A stretch of DNA of 49,505 bases from Roseomonas sp. (GTDB taxonomy: Bacteria > Pseudomonadota > Alphaproteobacteria > Acetobacterales > Acetobacteraceae). The stretch covers positions 1 through 49,505 of the forward strand of contig JADCGF010000037.1 in NCBI GenBank assembly GCA_020249145.1. Direction: 5' to 3'. This document shows, piece by piece, positions 9,218 through 16,924 of the stretch. The first letter of the stretch is position 1. Every line of letters starts with the position of its first letter. The notes under the pieces are model-generated. The model saw only the letters and a list, made by a program, of their open reading frames with translations, was not told the DNA's origin and made no database searches. The position numbers and the translations under genes are program-made.

Positions 9218-9354
9218 AGCGTCCCCGCTATTCTTGACAAAATTTAAGGTGCCGCTCACGGGGAAGAGAGGTCAAGCCTGCCACTTTGCCTATGTCGCGC
9301 GGCTCATTCCCGGCATGCCGCGCCGCAACTGGTCCGTCTTCGGGCGGTACCTTT

Positions 9355-9391
9355 GGGCTGGCTGGTTAAACCCAGCCGGCCCTATTTTTTT
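9355..9391 (+). terminator. Rho-independent terminator after the DUF1489 gene
   Basis: An 11-bp stem (9355-9365 with 9372-9382, one G-U pair) closes a 6-base loop and is followed by TATTTTTTT at 9383-9391. It ends rightward transcription just before the 3' end of the convergent hyf operon. The 3' half of the stem abuts the hyfI stop codon. Confidence 0.85.
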
Positions 9392-9912
9392 GCCGCTTCC
9401 GTCTCCAGCAGGGACAGCAAGCCTTCCAGCAATTGCGCAGGCGTAGGCGGGCAGCCGGGGATCAGCAAATCCACCGGCAGCACGGCTGAAATGCCGTTTT
9501 CCACCGCATAGGAACCCTTGAAGACGCCGCCATCCACGGCGCAATCGCCCGCTGCCACCACCCAGCGCGGTTCGGGCGTGCTGGCAAGCGCGCGTTCCAA
9601 TGCTTCGCGCATGTTCAAACAAGCGGGACCCGTCACCAGCAACACATCGGCATGTTTGGGTGAGGCGACAAAGCGCAGCCCGAAGCGTTCCAGATCATAA
9701 ACAACATTCTGCAACGCATTCACTTCCAGCTCGCAGCCATTGCAGGAACCGCTATCCACTTCCCGGATCGCGAGGCTACGGCCAAGCCGCGCTCGGCTTG
9801 TCGCGGCCAGCCTTTCGCCCAAAGCCTGGATGGTCTCCTGCGGCACCAGCGGCGCGTTATCCGTGAGGGGCTTTGCGAACAGCGCGCGGGCGAGCTTCGG
9901 CCACAGCATCAC
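9382..9912 (-). CDS. hyfI: HyfI/NuoB-like iron-sulfur small subunit
   Basis: The subunit carries the [4Fe-4S] cluster nearest the quinone or active-site side in complex I and group 4 hydrogenases. Ligands fit the HyfI pattern: C57 and C60 in SGSCNGCELE, C124 in AAGDCAVDGG and C154 in IPGCPPTP. The CxxC spacing, in place of the adjacent CC of NuoB, points to the hydrogenase/FHL branch. The start is GTG 9912 overlapping the hyfG stop by 4 bp, or ATG at 9909. It is the last gene of hyfCEFGI. The cluster site is intact even though the large-subunit nickel site is not. Confidence 0.88.
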   Translation of the reverse strand: MMLWPKLARALFAKPLTDNAPLVPQETIQALGERLAATSRARLGRSLAIREVDSGSCNGCELEVNALQNVVYDLERFGLRFVASPKHADVLLVTGPACLNMREALERALASTPEPRWVVAAGDCAVDGGVFKGSYAVENGISAVLPVDLLIPGCPPTPAQLLEGLLSLLETEAAKK

Positions 9913-11423
9913 AAATCCACCCCGCTATAGGAACAATTGAAGGATTTATTGCACAAAGGGAAATCAGCGACGATATTGTTTTCAATCGCCGCCTCCAACA
10001 ATGGCCATTGCAGCCAGGAAGGATCGCGCGGGAAGATGCCGCGGATCAGGCCACCATCATCAAGCGCAATCCAATGCAAGCATTCTCCGCGAAAGCCTTC
10101 AATCATCGCAAGCCCCTCGCCGGCGCGCACGGGTAAAGGTGCCATCAGTTCGCCCGCCGGCAGTTTGGCGAGCAATTGCCGCACAAGGGCGATGGATTGG
10201 CCGAGCTCCATCACACGAATACGCTGCCGCGCATCCACATCACCCGCTTCCAGCACCGGCACATCGAAGGCAAGCGTTGGATAGGGAAGGTTTTGCGGCA
10301 GGCGACGCGCATCAAAATCGCGGCCCGAAGCGCGGCCCACATGCCCGCCGGCGGCAAAGCCGCGCGCCAGATCGGGGCGCAAATATCCGGTTGTCACCAC
10401 GCGATCCTGCAAGCTGGCATGTGCTTCATAAATCTGCTTGAGGCTCGGGATTTCCGCCTCCACCGCATCCAGTGAGGCCAAAATCGCTTCTGCTCCGCGC
10501 GGCGCGATATCGGGCGCGACACCGCCAGGTAGAACGCGGTCCATCATCAACCGATGGCCAAAAGCGGCGGCGATGGCGCGCAACACGCCTTCGCGCAGAA
10601 AACCGCAGCGCGCATGGGGGAAGGCGAAGGCTGCGTCATTACAGACAAAGCCCCAATCATTCAGGTGATTATGGATGCGTTCCAATTCCAGCATCAGCGC
10701 GCGCAAATGCAGCGCGCGTGGTGGCGGCGTCACGCTAACAGCCGCTTCCACCGCCGCCGAAAACGCCCAGGAATGCGCAACCGTTGTGTCACCTGAAAGC
10801 CGCGCCGCATAACGCACGGCAGCCCGGGGCGAGGTGCCCAACATCAGCGAAAGCGTACCCTTATGCTTATAGCCAAGGCGCTGTTCCAACCGCACGACCA
10901 CTTCTCCCTGCACGGAAAAGCGAAAATGCCCGGGTTCGATCACGCCGGCATGAATAGGGCCAACAGGGATTTGGTGAATGCCTTCCCCTTCTACCGGCAG
11001 GAATTCGGGTTGCGGTGGCTCACCAGAAAAGGGAATGGGCTTGGCGGCGAGGGGATGGCGTAGCGGCCAGCGCCCATGATCCAGCCATGGGCGCAAATCC
11101 ACAGCACCTTCGGCGCGGTGGCCCCATAATTCCAGGATCATGCGTTCAAAGCGCACCGCGCCGGGGCGCGCGGGGGAAAGCGCGGCGTAATTCCACCCTG
11201 CCGCCGGCGTTGAAGCCAGCACGGCTTCCGCGCTTGGTTCATGCAGGAAGCAGGCATGAACCTGCGTCGCATCCGCCCAAAGCCCAAGCAGCGCCAATGC
11301 CGGTTCCTGCTGCAAGGCCGCCGGCAATTGCCCCCACGCGGTGGGGGAGAGCAAAAACCGCTCATAAGGTTTTGCCCCTTGCGGATTACCGCTGCGGATC
11401 AGGCTGGAAGCCGGGCCCATCAT
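9909..11423 (-). CDS. hyfG: HyfG-like large subunit of an energy-converting hydrogenase-related complex, Ni ligands missing
   Basis: The 504-residue protein fuses an N-terminal NuoC-like part (to about residue 120) to a NuoD/HycE-like large-subunit domain. Family features include VGPIHAGVIEPGHFRFS (155-170) and the HKGT segment at 187-190. In true group 4 hydrogenases a CxxC in a CGIC motif follows shortly after; here the matching stretch is LSGDTTVAHSWAF (209-221), with no Cys. At the C-terminus C491 and C497 are present but not in a CxxC pair. So the NiFe centre cannot be built in the usual way. ATG 11423 overlaps the hyfF stop (ATGA). Much longer in-frame starts run into hyfF and are rejected. 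Confidence 0.87.
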   Translation of the reverse strand: MMGPASSLIRSGNPQGAKPYERFLLSPTAWGQLPAALQQEPALALLGLWADATQVHACFLHEPSAEAVLASTPAAGWNYAALSPARPGAVRFERMILELWGHRAEGAVDLRPWLDHGRWPLRHPLAAKPIPFSGEPPQPEFLPVEGEGIHQIPVGPIHAGVIEPGHFRFSVQGEVVVRLEQRLGYKHKGTLSLMLGTSPRAAVRYAARLSGDTTVAHSWAFSAAVEAAVSVTPPPRALHLRALMLELERIHNHLNDWGFVCNDAAFAFPHARCGFLREGVLRAIAAAFGHRLMMDRVLPGGVAPDIAPRGAEAILASLDAVEAEIPSLKQIYEAHASLQDRVVTTGYLRPDLARGFAAGGHVGRASGRDFDARRLPQNLPYPTLAFDVPVLEAGDVDARQRIRVMELGQSIALVRQLLAKLPAGELMAPLPVRAGEGLAMIEGFRGECLHWIALDDGGLIRGIFPRDPSWLQWPLLEAAIENNIVADFPLCNKSFNCSYSGVDL

Positions 11424-12850
11424 CCGATCATCCCCGCCGCCGCCTTGAGGAAACTGCTGAATAGGGCTGGCATGGCAAGCCCCAGCAACAATGCCACCGC
11501 CAGATGCAGCCAAAGGGGCAAAAGCACCGCAAGCCCATGACCAGCAAGCGCCAGATCGGGCGTTGCGGACCCAAAACAAAGTGCTTGTAGCGTGTGGATC
11601 AGCGCGGTCATCGCCAGCACCAACCCAAGCGCTAGCGCCACAGAAAGCCAGGGCTGCGCGGCCATGGCGGCATTCAGCACGCCATATTCTGAAGCAAATA
11701 AAAGGAAGGGCGGCAGCCCGGCGATGGCGCCAATCGCCAACGCCAAACCCCAACCAAGCCAGGGATCACTTGCCACCAGCCCTGATATACCCGCGAGTTT
11801 CTGGCTGCCTTTTTGCTGCACCGCGCGGCCAATGCCAAAGAAGATCGCGCTTTTCACCAGTGAATGGCCGATCATGTGCAAAAGCCCCGCGAGCGTCGCC
11901 GCCGGACCACCAACACCAAACGCAAAAGCGGCAATACCCATATGTTCAATGGAACTCCAACCAAAAAATCGCCTTGCATCGCGCCGCCGCCAAAGTGCCA
12001 GCGATGCCAGCAGCACGGAAGCGAGCCCCAGCGCCATCAGGAAGGGTCCAACCGCCAGCGTATCCGGATGCGCGCCGACAATCGCCTTGGCGCGCAGAAT
12101 GGCCAGCATGGCGGCATTCAGCAAAAGTCCCGATAGCACGGCGGAAATCGCAATCGGGCCTTCGGCATGCGCATCGGGCAGCCAGGAATGCAGCGGCACC
12201 AGGCCCGCCTTGGTGCCATAGCCCACCAATAGAAAAACGAAAGCCAGGTTCAGCGTATCCGCATCACACCGCGCAGCCACGCGCCGCAGCGCCGCCCAGG
12301 ACAGCCCGCTTTCCGCATCCAGCAATGCTTGCGCGGCGGAATAGAGCAGGATGGTGCCAAACAGCGCCAGCGCAATGCCAAAGCCACAGAGCATGAAGAA
12401 TTTCCAGGCCGCTTCCATCGCCGCCGGCGTGCGATGAACCGCCACCATCAGCACGCTGGCAAGTGTGGCGATTTCAATCGCCACCCACAGCACGCCAAGA
12501 TTATCCGAAAGCAGCGCGAGGTATTGCGCGCCGAGAAACACCTGGAAGGCGCCGTGATAGGCCCGGATGCGCCAGTGATCAAAACCCTCCGCCGCCAGCG
12601 TGGCCGCCGAAAAAATCGAAGTGGTCAAAGCAACAAAAGAAGCGAGCAATAGAAAGGGCAGGTTCAGCGCATCAATCCGCGTCCAGCCCTGTTCGCCATG
12701 CGGCACCGTAAACAGCGCAATCGCCAGCAGGAAGGAAATCGCCGCGCAGCCGATATTCATCGCCGCCGCAGCCCGCAACCTTGGCAAGGCCAACAACAAA
12801 AGTGCGCCCGCCCAGGGGAAAAACACCATGATCCAGGGCAGCGGCATCAT
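11420..12850 (-). CDS. hyfF: HyfF-like proton-pumping membrane subunit (NuoL/M/N, Mrp family)
   Basis: This polytopic membrane protein of 476 residues belongs to the antiporter-like subunits of complex I and group 4 hydrogenases. Key charged residues are present: Glu in LWVAIEIATLAS, Lys in GYGTKAGLVPLHSWLPDAHAEGP and the His-rich helix SSIEHMGIAAFAFG with HMIGHSLVKSAIF. These make up the proton path. It starts at ATG 12850 inside the hyfE stop (4-bp overlap). It is the only antiporter-like subunit here; a HyfB partner is absent from the cluster. Confidence 0.88.
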   Translation of the reverse strand: MMPLPWIMVFFPWAGALLLLALPRLRAAAAMNIGCAAISFLLAIALFTVPHGEQGWTRIDALNLPFLLLASFVALTTSIFSAATLAAEGFDHWRIRAYHGAFQVFLGAQYLALLSDNLGVLWVAIEIATLASVLMVAVHRTPAAMEAAWKFFMLCGFGIALALFGTILLYSAAQALLDAESGLSWAALRRVAARCDADTLNLAFVFLLVGYGTKAGLVPLHSWLPDAHAEGPIAISAVLSGLLLNAAMLAILRAKAIVGAHPDTLAVGPFLMALGLASVLLASLALWRRRDARRFFGWSSIEHMGIAAFAFGVGGPAATLAGLLHMIGHSLVKSAIFFGIGRAVQQKGSQKLAGISGLVASDPWLGWGLALAIGAIAGLPPFLLFASEYGVLNAAMAAQPWLSVALALGLVLAMTALIHTLQALCFGSATPDLALAGHGLAVLLPLWLHLAVALLLGLAMPALFSSFLKAAAGMIG

Positions 12851-13515
12851 TCGCCTTCCCCCCTGTGAGTATCCAGGCTTTCCGTATCCAGGCTTTGGAA
12901 GCTTTCGCCCATTTGCAGTGCAAAGACGCCGGCAATCACGGCGAGCATCAAAACCAGCGCAGCGGTGGAAAGCTCCATCACCAGCGGCATGCCGGCGACA
13001 CCCACCGCTGCCAGGATCAGGCCATTTTCCAGACTGAGCAGCCCAATCACCTGGCTGATCAGATTGCGCCGCGTGATCATCATCAGGCCGCCCAACAGCA
13101 CCACGGAAAGCGCGAGTGCCAAATCCTCCCGCGCCAGGGCGCGTTGCCCCGCCGTGGCGGGAAGCACCACCAGAAGCGCGAAGCCCGCCAAAGCGACACC
13201 GGCAATCATTGAAGCACCAATGCCAAGCGCGGGATCAACGCCGCGCTGCAAATTAAAGCGCCGCACCAGCCGGTGCAGCGCATAGGGGATCAGTACGGCC
13301 TTGGCGCCAAAAGCAATTGCCGCCGTCACATAAAGCCCCGTGGCACCCTGCACATAGCCCTGCCAGGCAGCAGCCAGCGCCAACAGCGCGCCCTGTGTTG
13401 CAAAGGCATTGATCACCGCCGAAATGCGCCGCTGATAGAGCAACACAAAGGACAGCAGCAGCACCGCCCCACCCAGCAAATGCGCCAGATCATAGGGAAG
13501 CTGCCCGAAGCTCAT
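12847..13515 (-). CDS. hyfE: HyfE-like membrane subunit
   Basis: This 222-residue membrane protein is rich in hydrophobic helices. Its C-terminal half resembles NuoK, with the conserved helix VIGLLSLENGLILAA carrying the key Glu, and MELSTAALVLMLAVIAGVFA. The N-terminal part (RRISAVINAFATQGALLALAAAW) matches hydrogenase-4 component E. The last residues contain a short duplicated stretch (SLDTESLDT). Start ATG 13515 and stop overlap neighbours by 4 bp on both sides, so translation is probably coupled. Confidence 0.85.
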   Translation of the reverse strand: MSFGQLPYDLAHLLGGAVLLLSFVLLYQRRISAVINAFATQGALLALAAAWQGYVQGATGLYVTAAIAFGAKAVLIPYALHRLVRRFNLQRGVDPALGIGASMIAGVALAGFALLVVLPATAGQRALAREDLALALSVVLLGGLMMITRRNLISQVIGLLSLENGLILAAVGVAGMPLVMELSTAALVLMLAVIAGVFALQMGESFQSLDTESLDTHRGEGE

Positions 13516-14486
13516 GACAGCCCTGTCGAGACAAAAAGGAACACCGCGCCCAACAAGCCCAGCAGCAGCGCCGCGCCCAGGAATTCCGGCACGCGAAAGA
13601 CGCGCATCTTGGCGATCGCGCTTTCAAACACCGCCAGCGCAAAGGCAAGTGCGGCCATTTTCGCGATGAACACCAGCAAACCGATCACCCAGGCAATGGG
13701 CCCCGCCCCCGGCGCCGCCATGCCAAAGGGCAGAAACACCGCCGCCAATAACGCAAGCCACAGCGTCAGGCGCAAGGATGCCTGGAAATCCCAGAGTGCC
13801 AAATGCCGGCCAGAGGCTTCCAGAATCATGGCCTCATGCACCATGGTCAATTCCAGATGCGTCGCGGGATTATCCACCGGGATACGCGCGTTTTCGGCCA
13901 CCGCCACCGCCAATAGCGCCACCGCCGCGAAGCCAAGCGACACGCGCAGCCCAAGCGCGCCTTCCTGGAAAATGCCGATGATCACATCAAGATTCGTGGT
14001 GCCGGCCAGGATGGCGAAGATCAGCGCAGCCAAGACCAAGACAGGTTCCGCGAGCGCGGCAAAGGTCATCTCACGGGTCGCGCCAATACCGCCAAAGGCC
14101 GTGCCCACATCCATCCCCGCCAGCGCCATGGCAAAACGCGATAGCGCCAAAAGCCCTGCAATCAGCAGCAGATCCGCGAAAGGCGCCAGCACCATGCCGC
14201 GCGCAAAACTCGGCACCAGCGCTGCCGCCAATACAGCAGCGGCGAGCGCCACATAAGGCGCAGCGCGCGAAATAGCGGAGGCGTTTTCCGCAAGCACTGG
14301 GCGCTTCCGCAACAACTTCAGCAAGTCGCGCCAAGGCTGCAGGGGGTGCGGCCCGCGTCGCCCCATCAGCCGCGCCTTCAACCAGCGCACGCATCCCGTC
14401 AACACCGGCGCCAGCGCCAGGATCAGCGCCAAATGCAAAACCTGCGTGACAAGACTGATGAGGGTATCTGCAAAACCGCCACTCAT
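13512..14486 (-). CDS. hyfC: HyfC-like membrane subunit (NuoH / FHL subunit 4 family)
   Basis: The subunit anchors the peripheral arm to the membrane, as NuoH does in complex I. Its 324 residues have about eight hydrophobic segments. The conserved cytoplasmic loops are visible: GRRGPHPLQPWRDLLKLLRK near residue 45 and AENARIPVDNPATHLELTMV near residue 195. I start at ATG 14486 because the domain begins there; the extension to 14588 adds a polar non-conserved sequence. It is the first gene of the cluster. Upstream, where hyfB or hyfA would normally lie, there is no coding sequence I recognise. Confidence 0.85.
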   Translation of the reverse strand: MSGGFADTLISLVTQVLHLALILALAPVLTGCVRWLKARLMGRRGPHPLQPWRDLLKLLRKRPVLAENASAISRAAPYVALAAAVLAAALVPSFARGMVLAPFADLLLIAGLLALSRFAMALAGMDVGTAFGGIGATREMTFAALAEPVLVLAALIFAILAGTTNLDVIIGIFQEGALGLRVSLGFAAVALLAVAVAENARIPVDNPATHLELTMVHEAMILEASGRHLALWDFQASLRLTLWLALLAAVFLPFGMAAPGAGPIAWVIGLLVFIAKMAALAFALAVFESAIAKMRVFRVPEFLGAALLLGLLGAVFLFVSTGLS

Positions 14487-15077
14487 TGCCGCGCCCCCCG
14501 GCCAGGGTTGCGCGTCGTAAGTTCGCAGAGGGTCGTCGTAGGTCGCCTTGGGGTTATTCCCCGTGCCTGAGATTGGCGCCCGCGCCAAGCCTTCCGGGCG
14601 CGAACGGTATCCTGCGGCGCGGCCTTGTCAGCCTGTGACCTTGTCTTAACGCGAAGGCGCTTGAACCTCGGCGCCAGGGCTTCCTGCCGCCTTGATGCGT
14701 CAATCCCGCCGCTGTAGCCATATGGCAGCGGCGAAGAAAGAAGCCACGCCTGATCCACATCCGCTGCTCGGAAGGTCTTGCTCATCACCGATAGTGAATC
14801 AGAAATAGAGCAGGCCGGCCAGCAAATTCTCGGGCAGGCTTCTGGTTCCTATGCCTGCCAAAGCATTCTCAATTCGTGTCGAATAGCTTAGCGGCTCGGA
14901 GAATGCGATCAAGGAAAGGTTTTGATCGGTTCCCATGAACCAACGTGCATGGGAGATCGTCCAGATCAAGACTCTCGACCTCATGAACCCATCAGATCGA
15001 ATATTGCCCCGAAACAACAAAAGGGCGGGAAACCCGCCCTTGCCGCGATAACCCAAAGGGTCTCTCGCGCCGGCAGT
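14487..15077. other. Gene-free stretch between rpmG and hyfC
   Basis: About 590 bp with no recognisable gene on either strand. It should hold the promoter of the leftward hyf operon and contains the rpmG terminator. Short open frames here have no recognisable protein motifs and unusual composition, so I do not call them. A lost hyfB gene could once have been here, but no remnant can be seen. Confidence 0.5.
15013..15041 (-). terminator. Terminator of rpmG
   Basis: Read on the minus strand, a 9-bp stem (AAGGGCGGG, loop of 3, then CCCGCCCTT; 15021-15041) is followed by a T-rich run (TTGTTGTTT). It lies about 36 bases after the rpmG stop. Confidence 0.8.
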
Positions 15078-15245
15078 CTATTTGATCTTGGCTTCGCGGA
15101 ACACCACGTGCTTGCGCGCCACCGGATCATACTTCTTCTTTTCCATTTTGCCGGTCATGTTCCGGGTATTCTTCTTCGTCACATAGAAATAGCCCGTCTC
15201 CGCGCTGCTCACGAGGCGAATGAGGATTGTGTTCGATTTGGCCAT
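15078..15245 (-). CDS. rpmG: 50S ribosomal protein L33
   Basis: The 55-residue protein reads [20 protein letters not shown], then [21 protein letters not shown] and [10 protein letters not shown], the L33 of alphaproteobacteria. The zinc-binding cysteines found in some L33 proteins are absent, so this is the zinc-free C-minus form. The start is ATG 15245 with GGAG upstream; the open frame extends 9 codons further but without homology. It is a component of the large ribosomal subunit near the tRNA exit site. Confidence 0.96.
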   Translation of the reverse strand: MAKSNTILIRLVSSAETGYFYVTKKNTRNMTGKMEKKKYDPVARKHVVFREAKIK

Positions 15246-15349
15246 GGTCAACAACTCCACCCCGCCGGCCAATGGGCCGGTAGATTCCTTACGCCCTTCC
15301 TAAGCATGCCGAAGTTTTCGTCAAGGGGAAAAGAATGCTGGCCCCGATC

Positions 15350-16924
15350 TCAGCGCATCAGCGCCGCTTGATAGGCCGCTGCATCCAAAACCAGCGCCTG
15401 GGCGAAATCCGCATCCCGCTCAATCCCATCTAGCCCGGGGCAAGTCTCCCGCAGCACGCTGGCCTCAAGGGCCGAAACCGGCGCGCGGAGCGCGCGCAGC
15501 CGCGCCAGCACCGCGCCCATAGGTTGCTGCCCGGCGCGTAAGGCTGCCAGGGCGGTCGCCGCGGCCTCATCCCCGCCCGCGGTGCAAAGCGCCGGCAAAA
15601 GCCCCGTCCCCTGCAAGGGCCAGCCAGAAGGCATGATGATGCGCGACCAGCTCAGCTGCAATTCGCCACCATTGGGCAAGGGCAGCAGAATTTGCACCAA
15701 GCCCTTGCCTTGGGTGCCGGTGCCGAGCACTGCCGCCCGGCCGCGCTCCGCCAATGCCGCCGCCAGGATTTCCGCCGCCGAGGCGGTACGCCCATCCACC
15801 ATCACGACAATCGGCAACCCCTGGGAAAGATCACTTGCCGAGGCGGCGTAGCGCCGATTGGCCTCCGAATGGCGTCCGGCAGTGTTCACAATCTCCCCGC
15901 CATCCAGGAAGATATCCGCCACCGCAACGGCTTGGGTCAGGACGCCGCCACGATTACCGCGCAAATCCAAGACCAATGCTCGCGGCGGGTTGGTGCCGGC
16001 GAAAGCGGCCTCGACAAAGCCAGTCACCTGGGCCGAGGTCAGCGCGGTAAAGCCTGAGACACGCAAATGCAGCACGCCATCGCGGCTTGCCGCCGTGACG
16101 GTTTCCACGCGCAACGCCACGCGGCGGAGCGTCACATTCCGCCGGCGCCCGGCTCGCTGTGTCACCAGCGTTACCTCGGTCTCAGGCGCACCTTCCAGCA
16201 ACAATTCGGCACCAGGCAGGTCATTGGCAAGGACCATTTCATCATCAACGGTCAACAGCCGATCACCCACACGAATTCCTGCCGCAGCCGCCGGGCTGTC
16301 GCGCGTGACGGCGGCCACCAGCACCTGGCCACGCTGCGCTGCAAGCCTAAGGCCGACACCGCCCTGCCCAAGCCGCCTTTCGCGCGCAAACTGTGCCTCT
16401 TCCGGCGTCACATAGCGGCTGAAAGGGTCAAGATGGCCGAAAATTGCCGAAAAGCCGGCGCGCAGCAGCCTATCCCGGCCCTGATCGCGAATAGCGGATG
16501 AGGCCGCCCAAGCCGCTTCCTGGAATGGCATCAGCGCTTCGGCGGCGGTCATGCCAATGGCGTCCGGCTTGCCGCGCGTGGAATCACTCGGCAGCACGCG
16601 GCTGATCAGCACCCGGCGCGCCCTTATCAGGCGCAATTCGCGCCCCTGTCGTTCTACCCGGAGGCTTGGATCATGCGCCGTAAATCCCGCGAGGCCCCAG
16701 GTGATCAGATCACTTGGCAGCGCGCGTTCCATATGCCGGTCCAGAATGGCGGCGAAGCCGACGGCGAAGACTTCCCGCATTTCCTCACGCGGGAAGGGGG
16801 CGATGGCTTCATGCACCCCGGCGCGCGGGGCTTCCTGCGCCAAGGCCGCCCCCAAGGGCAGGGCGGCAGCAAACAGCAGGATCAGAAAAGCAAGTGAAGC
16901 AAAAATGTGCGCGCGTGCACTCAG
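15350..16924 (-). CDS. S41-family C-terminal processing peptidase, exported, unusual start
   Basis: This is a periplasmic serine protease of the CtpA/Prc type. A signal peptide (FASLAFLILLFAAALPLGAALA) precedes the mature part, a PDZ domain (about 188-255; GGVGLRL, VGDRLLTVDDEMV) and the S41 core. The catalytic Ser382 (DGRTASAAEIL) and Lys407 (TQGKGLVQ) are present. No ATG, GTG or TTG lies between the rnr stop region and the signal peptide. The fitting start is CTG 16924, overlapping the rnr TGA by 4 bp, giving 524 residues. Longer in-frame starts would overlap rnr by about 190 bp. Function is inferred from motifs; natural substrates are unknown. Confidence 0.8.
   Translation of the reverse strand: MSARAHIFASLAFLILLFAAALPLGAALAQEAPRAGVHEAIAPFPREEMREVFAVGFAAILDRHMERALPSDLITWGLAGFTAHDPSLRVERQGRELRLIRARRVLISRVLPSDSTRGKPDAIGMTAAEALMPFQEAAWAASSAIRDQGRDRLLRAGFSAIFGHLDPFSRYVTPEEAQFARERRLGQGGVGLRLAAQRGQVLVAAVTRDSPAAAAGIRVGDRLLTVDDEMVLANDLPGAELLLEGAPETEVTLVTQRAGRRRNVTLRRVALRVETVTAASRDGVLHLRVSGFTALTSAQVTGFVEAAFAGTNPPRALVLDLRGNRGGVLTQAVAVADIFLDGGEIVNTAGRHSEANRRYAASASDLSQGLPIVVMVDGRTASAAEILAAALAERGRAAVLGTGTQGKGLVQILLPLPNGGELQLSWSRIIMPSGWPLQGTGLLPALCTAGGDEAAATALAALRAGQQPMGAVLARLRALRAPVSALEASVLRETCPGLDGIERDADFAQALVLDAAAYQAALMR

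Noticed and set aside
9234..9290. TTGACA-like motif as promoter of a small rightward gene
   Set aside because: No fitting -10 or ribosome site, and the frame runs into the terminator at 9355.
11424..11753. 110-residue N-terminal extension of HyfG
   Set aside because: It lies antiparallel in frame only by chance within hyfF; the ATGA overlap at 11420-11423 marks the real start.
14799..15056. Short minus-strand frame of 85 codons upstream of hyfC
   Set aside because: It overlaps the rpmG terminator, has no ribosome site and no recognisable motif.
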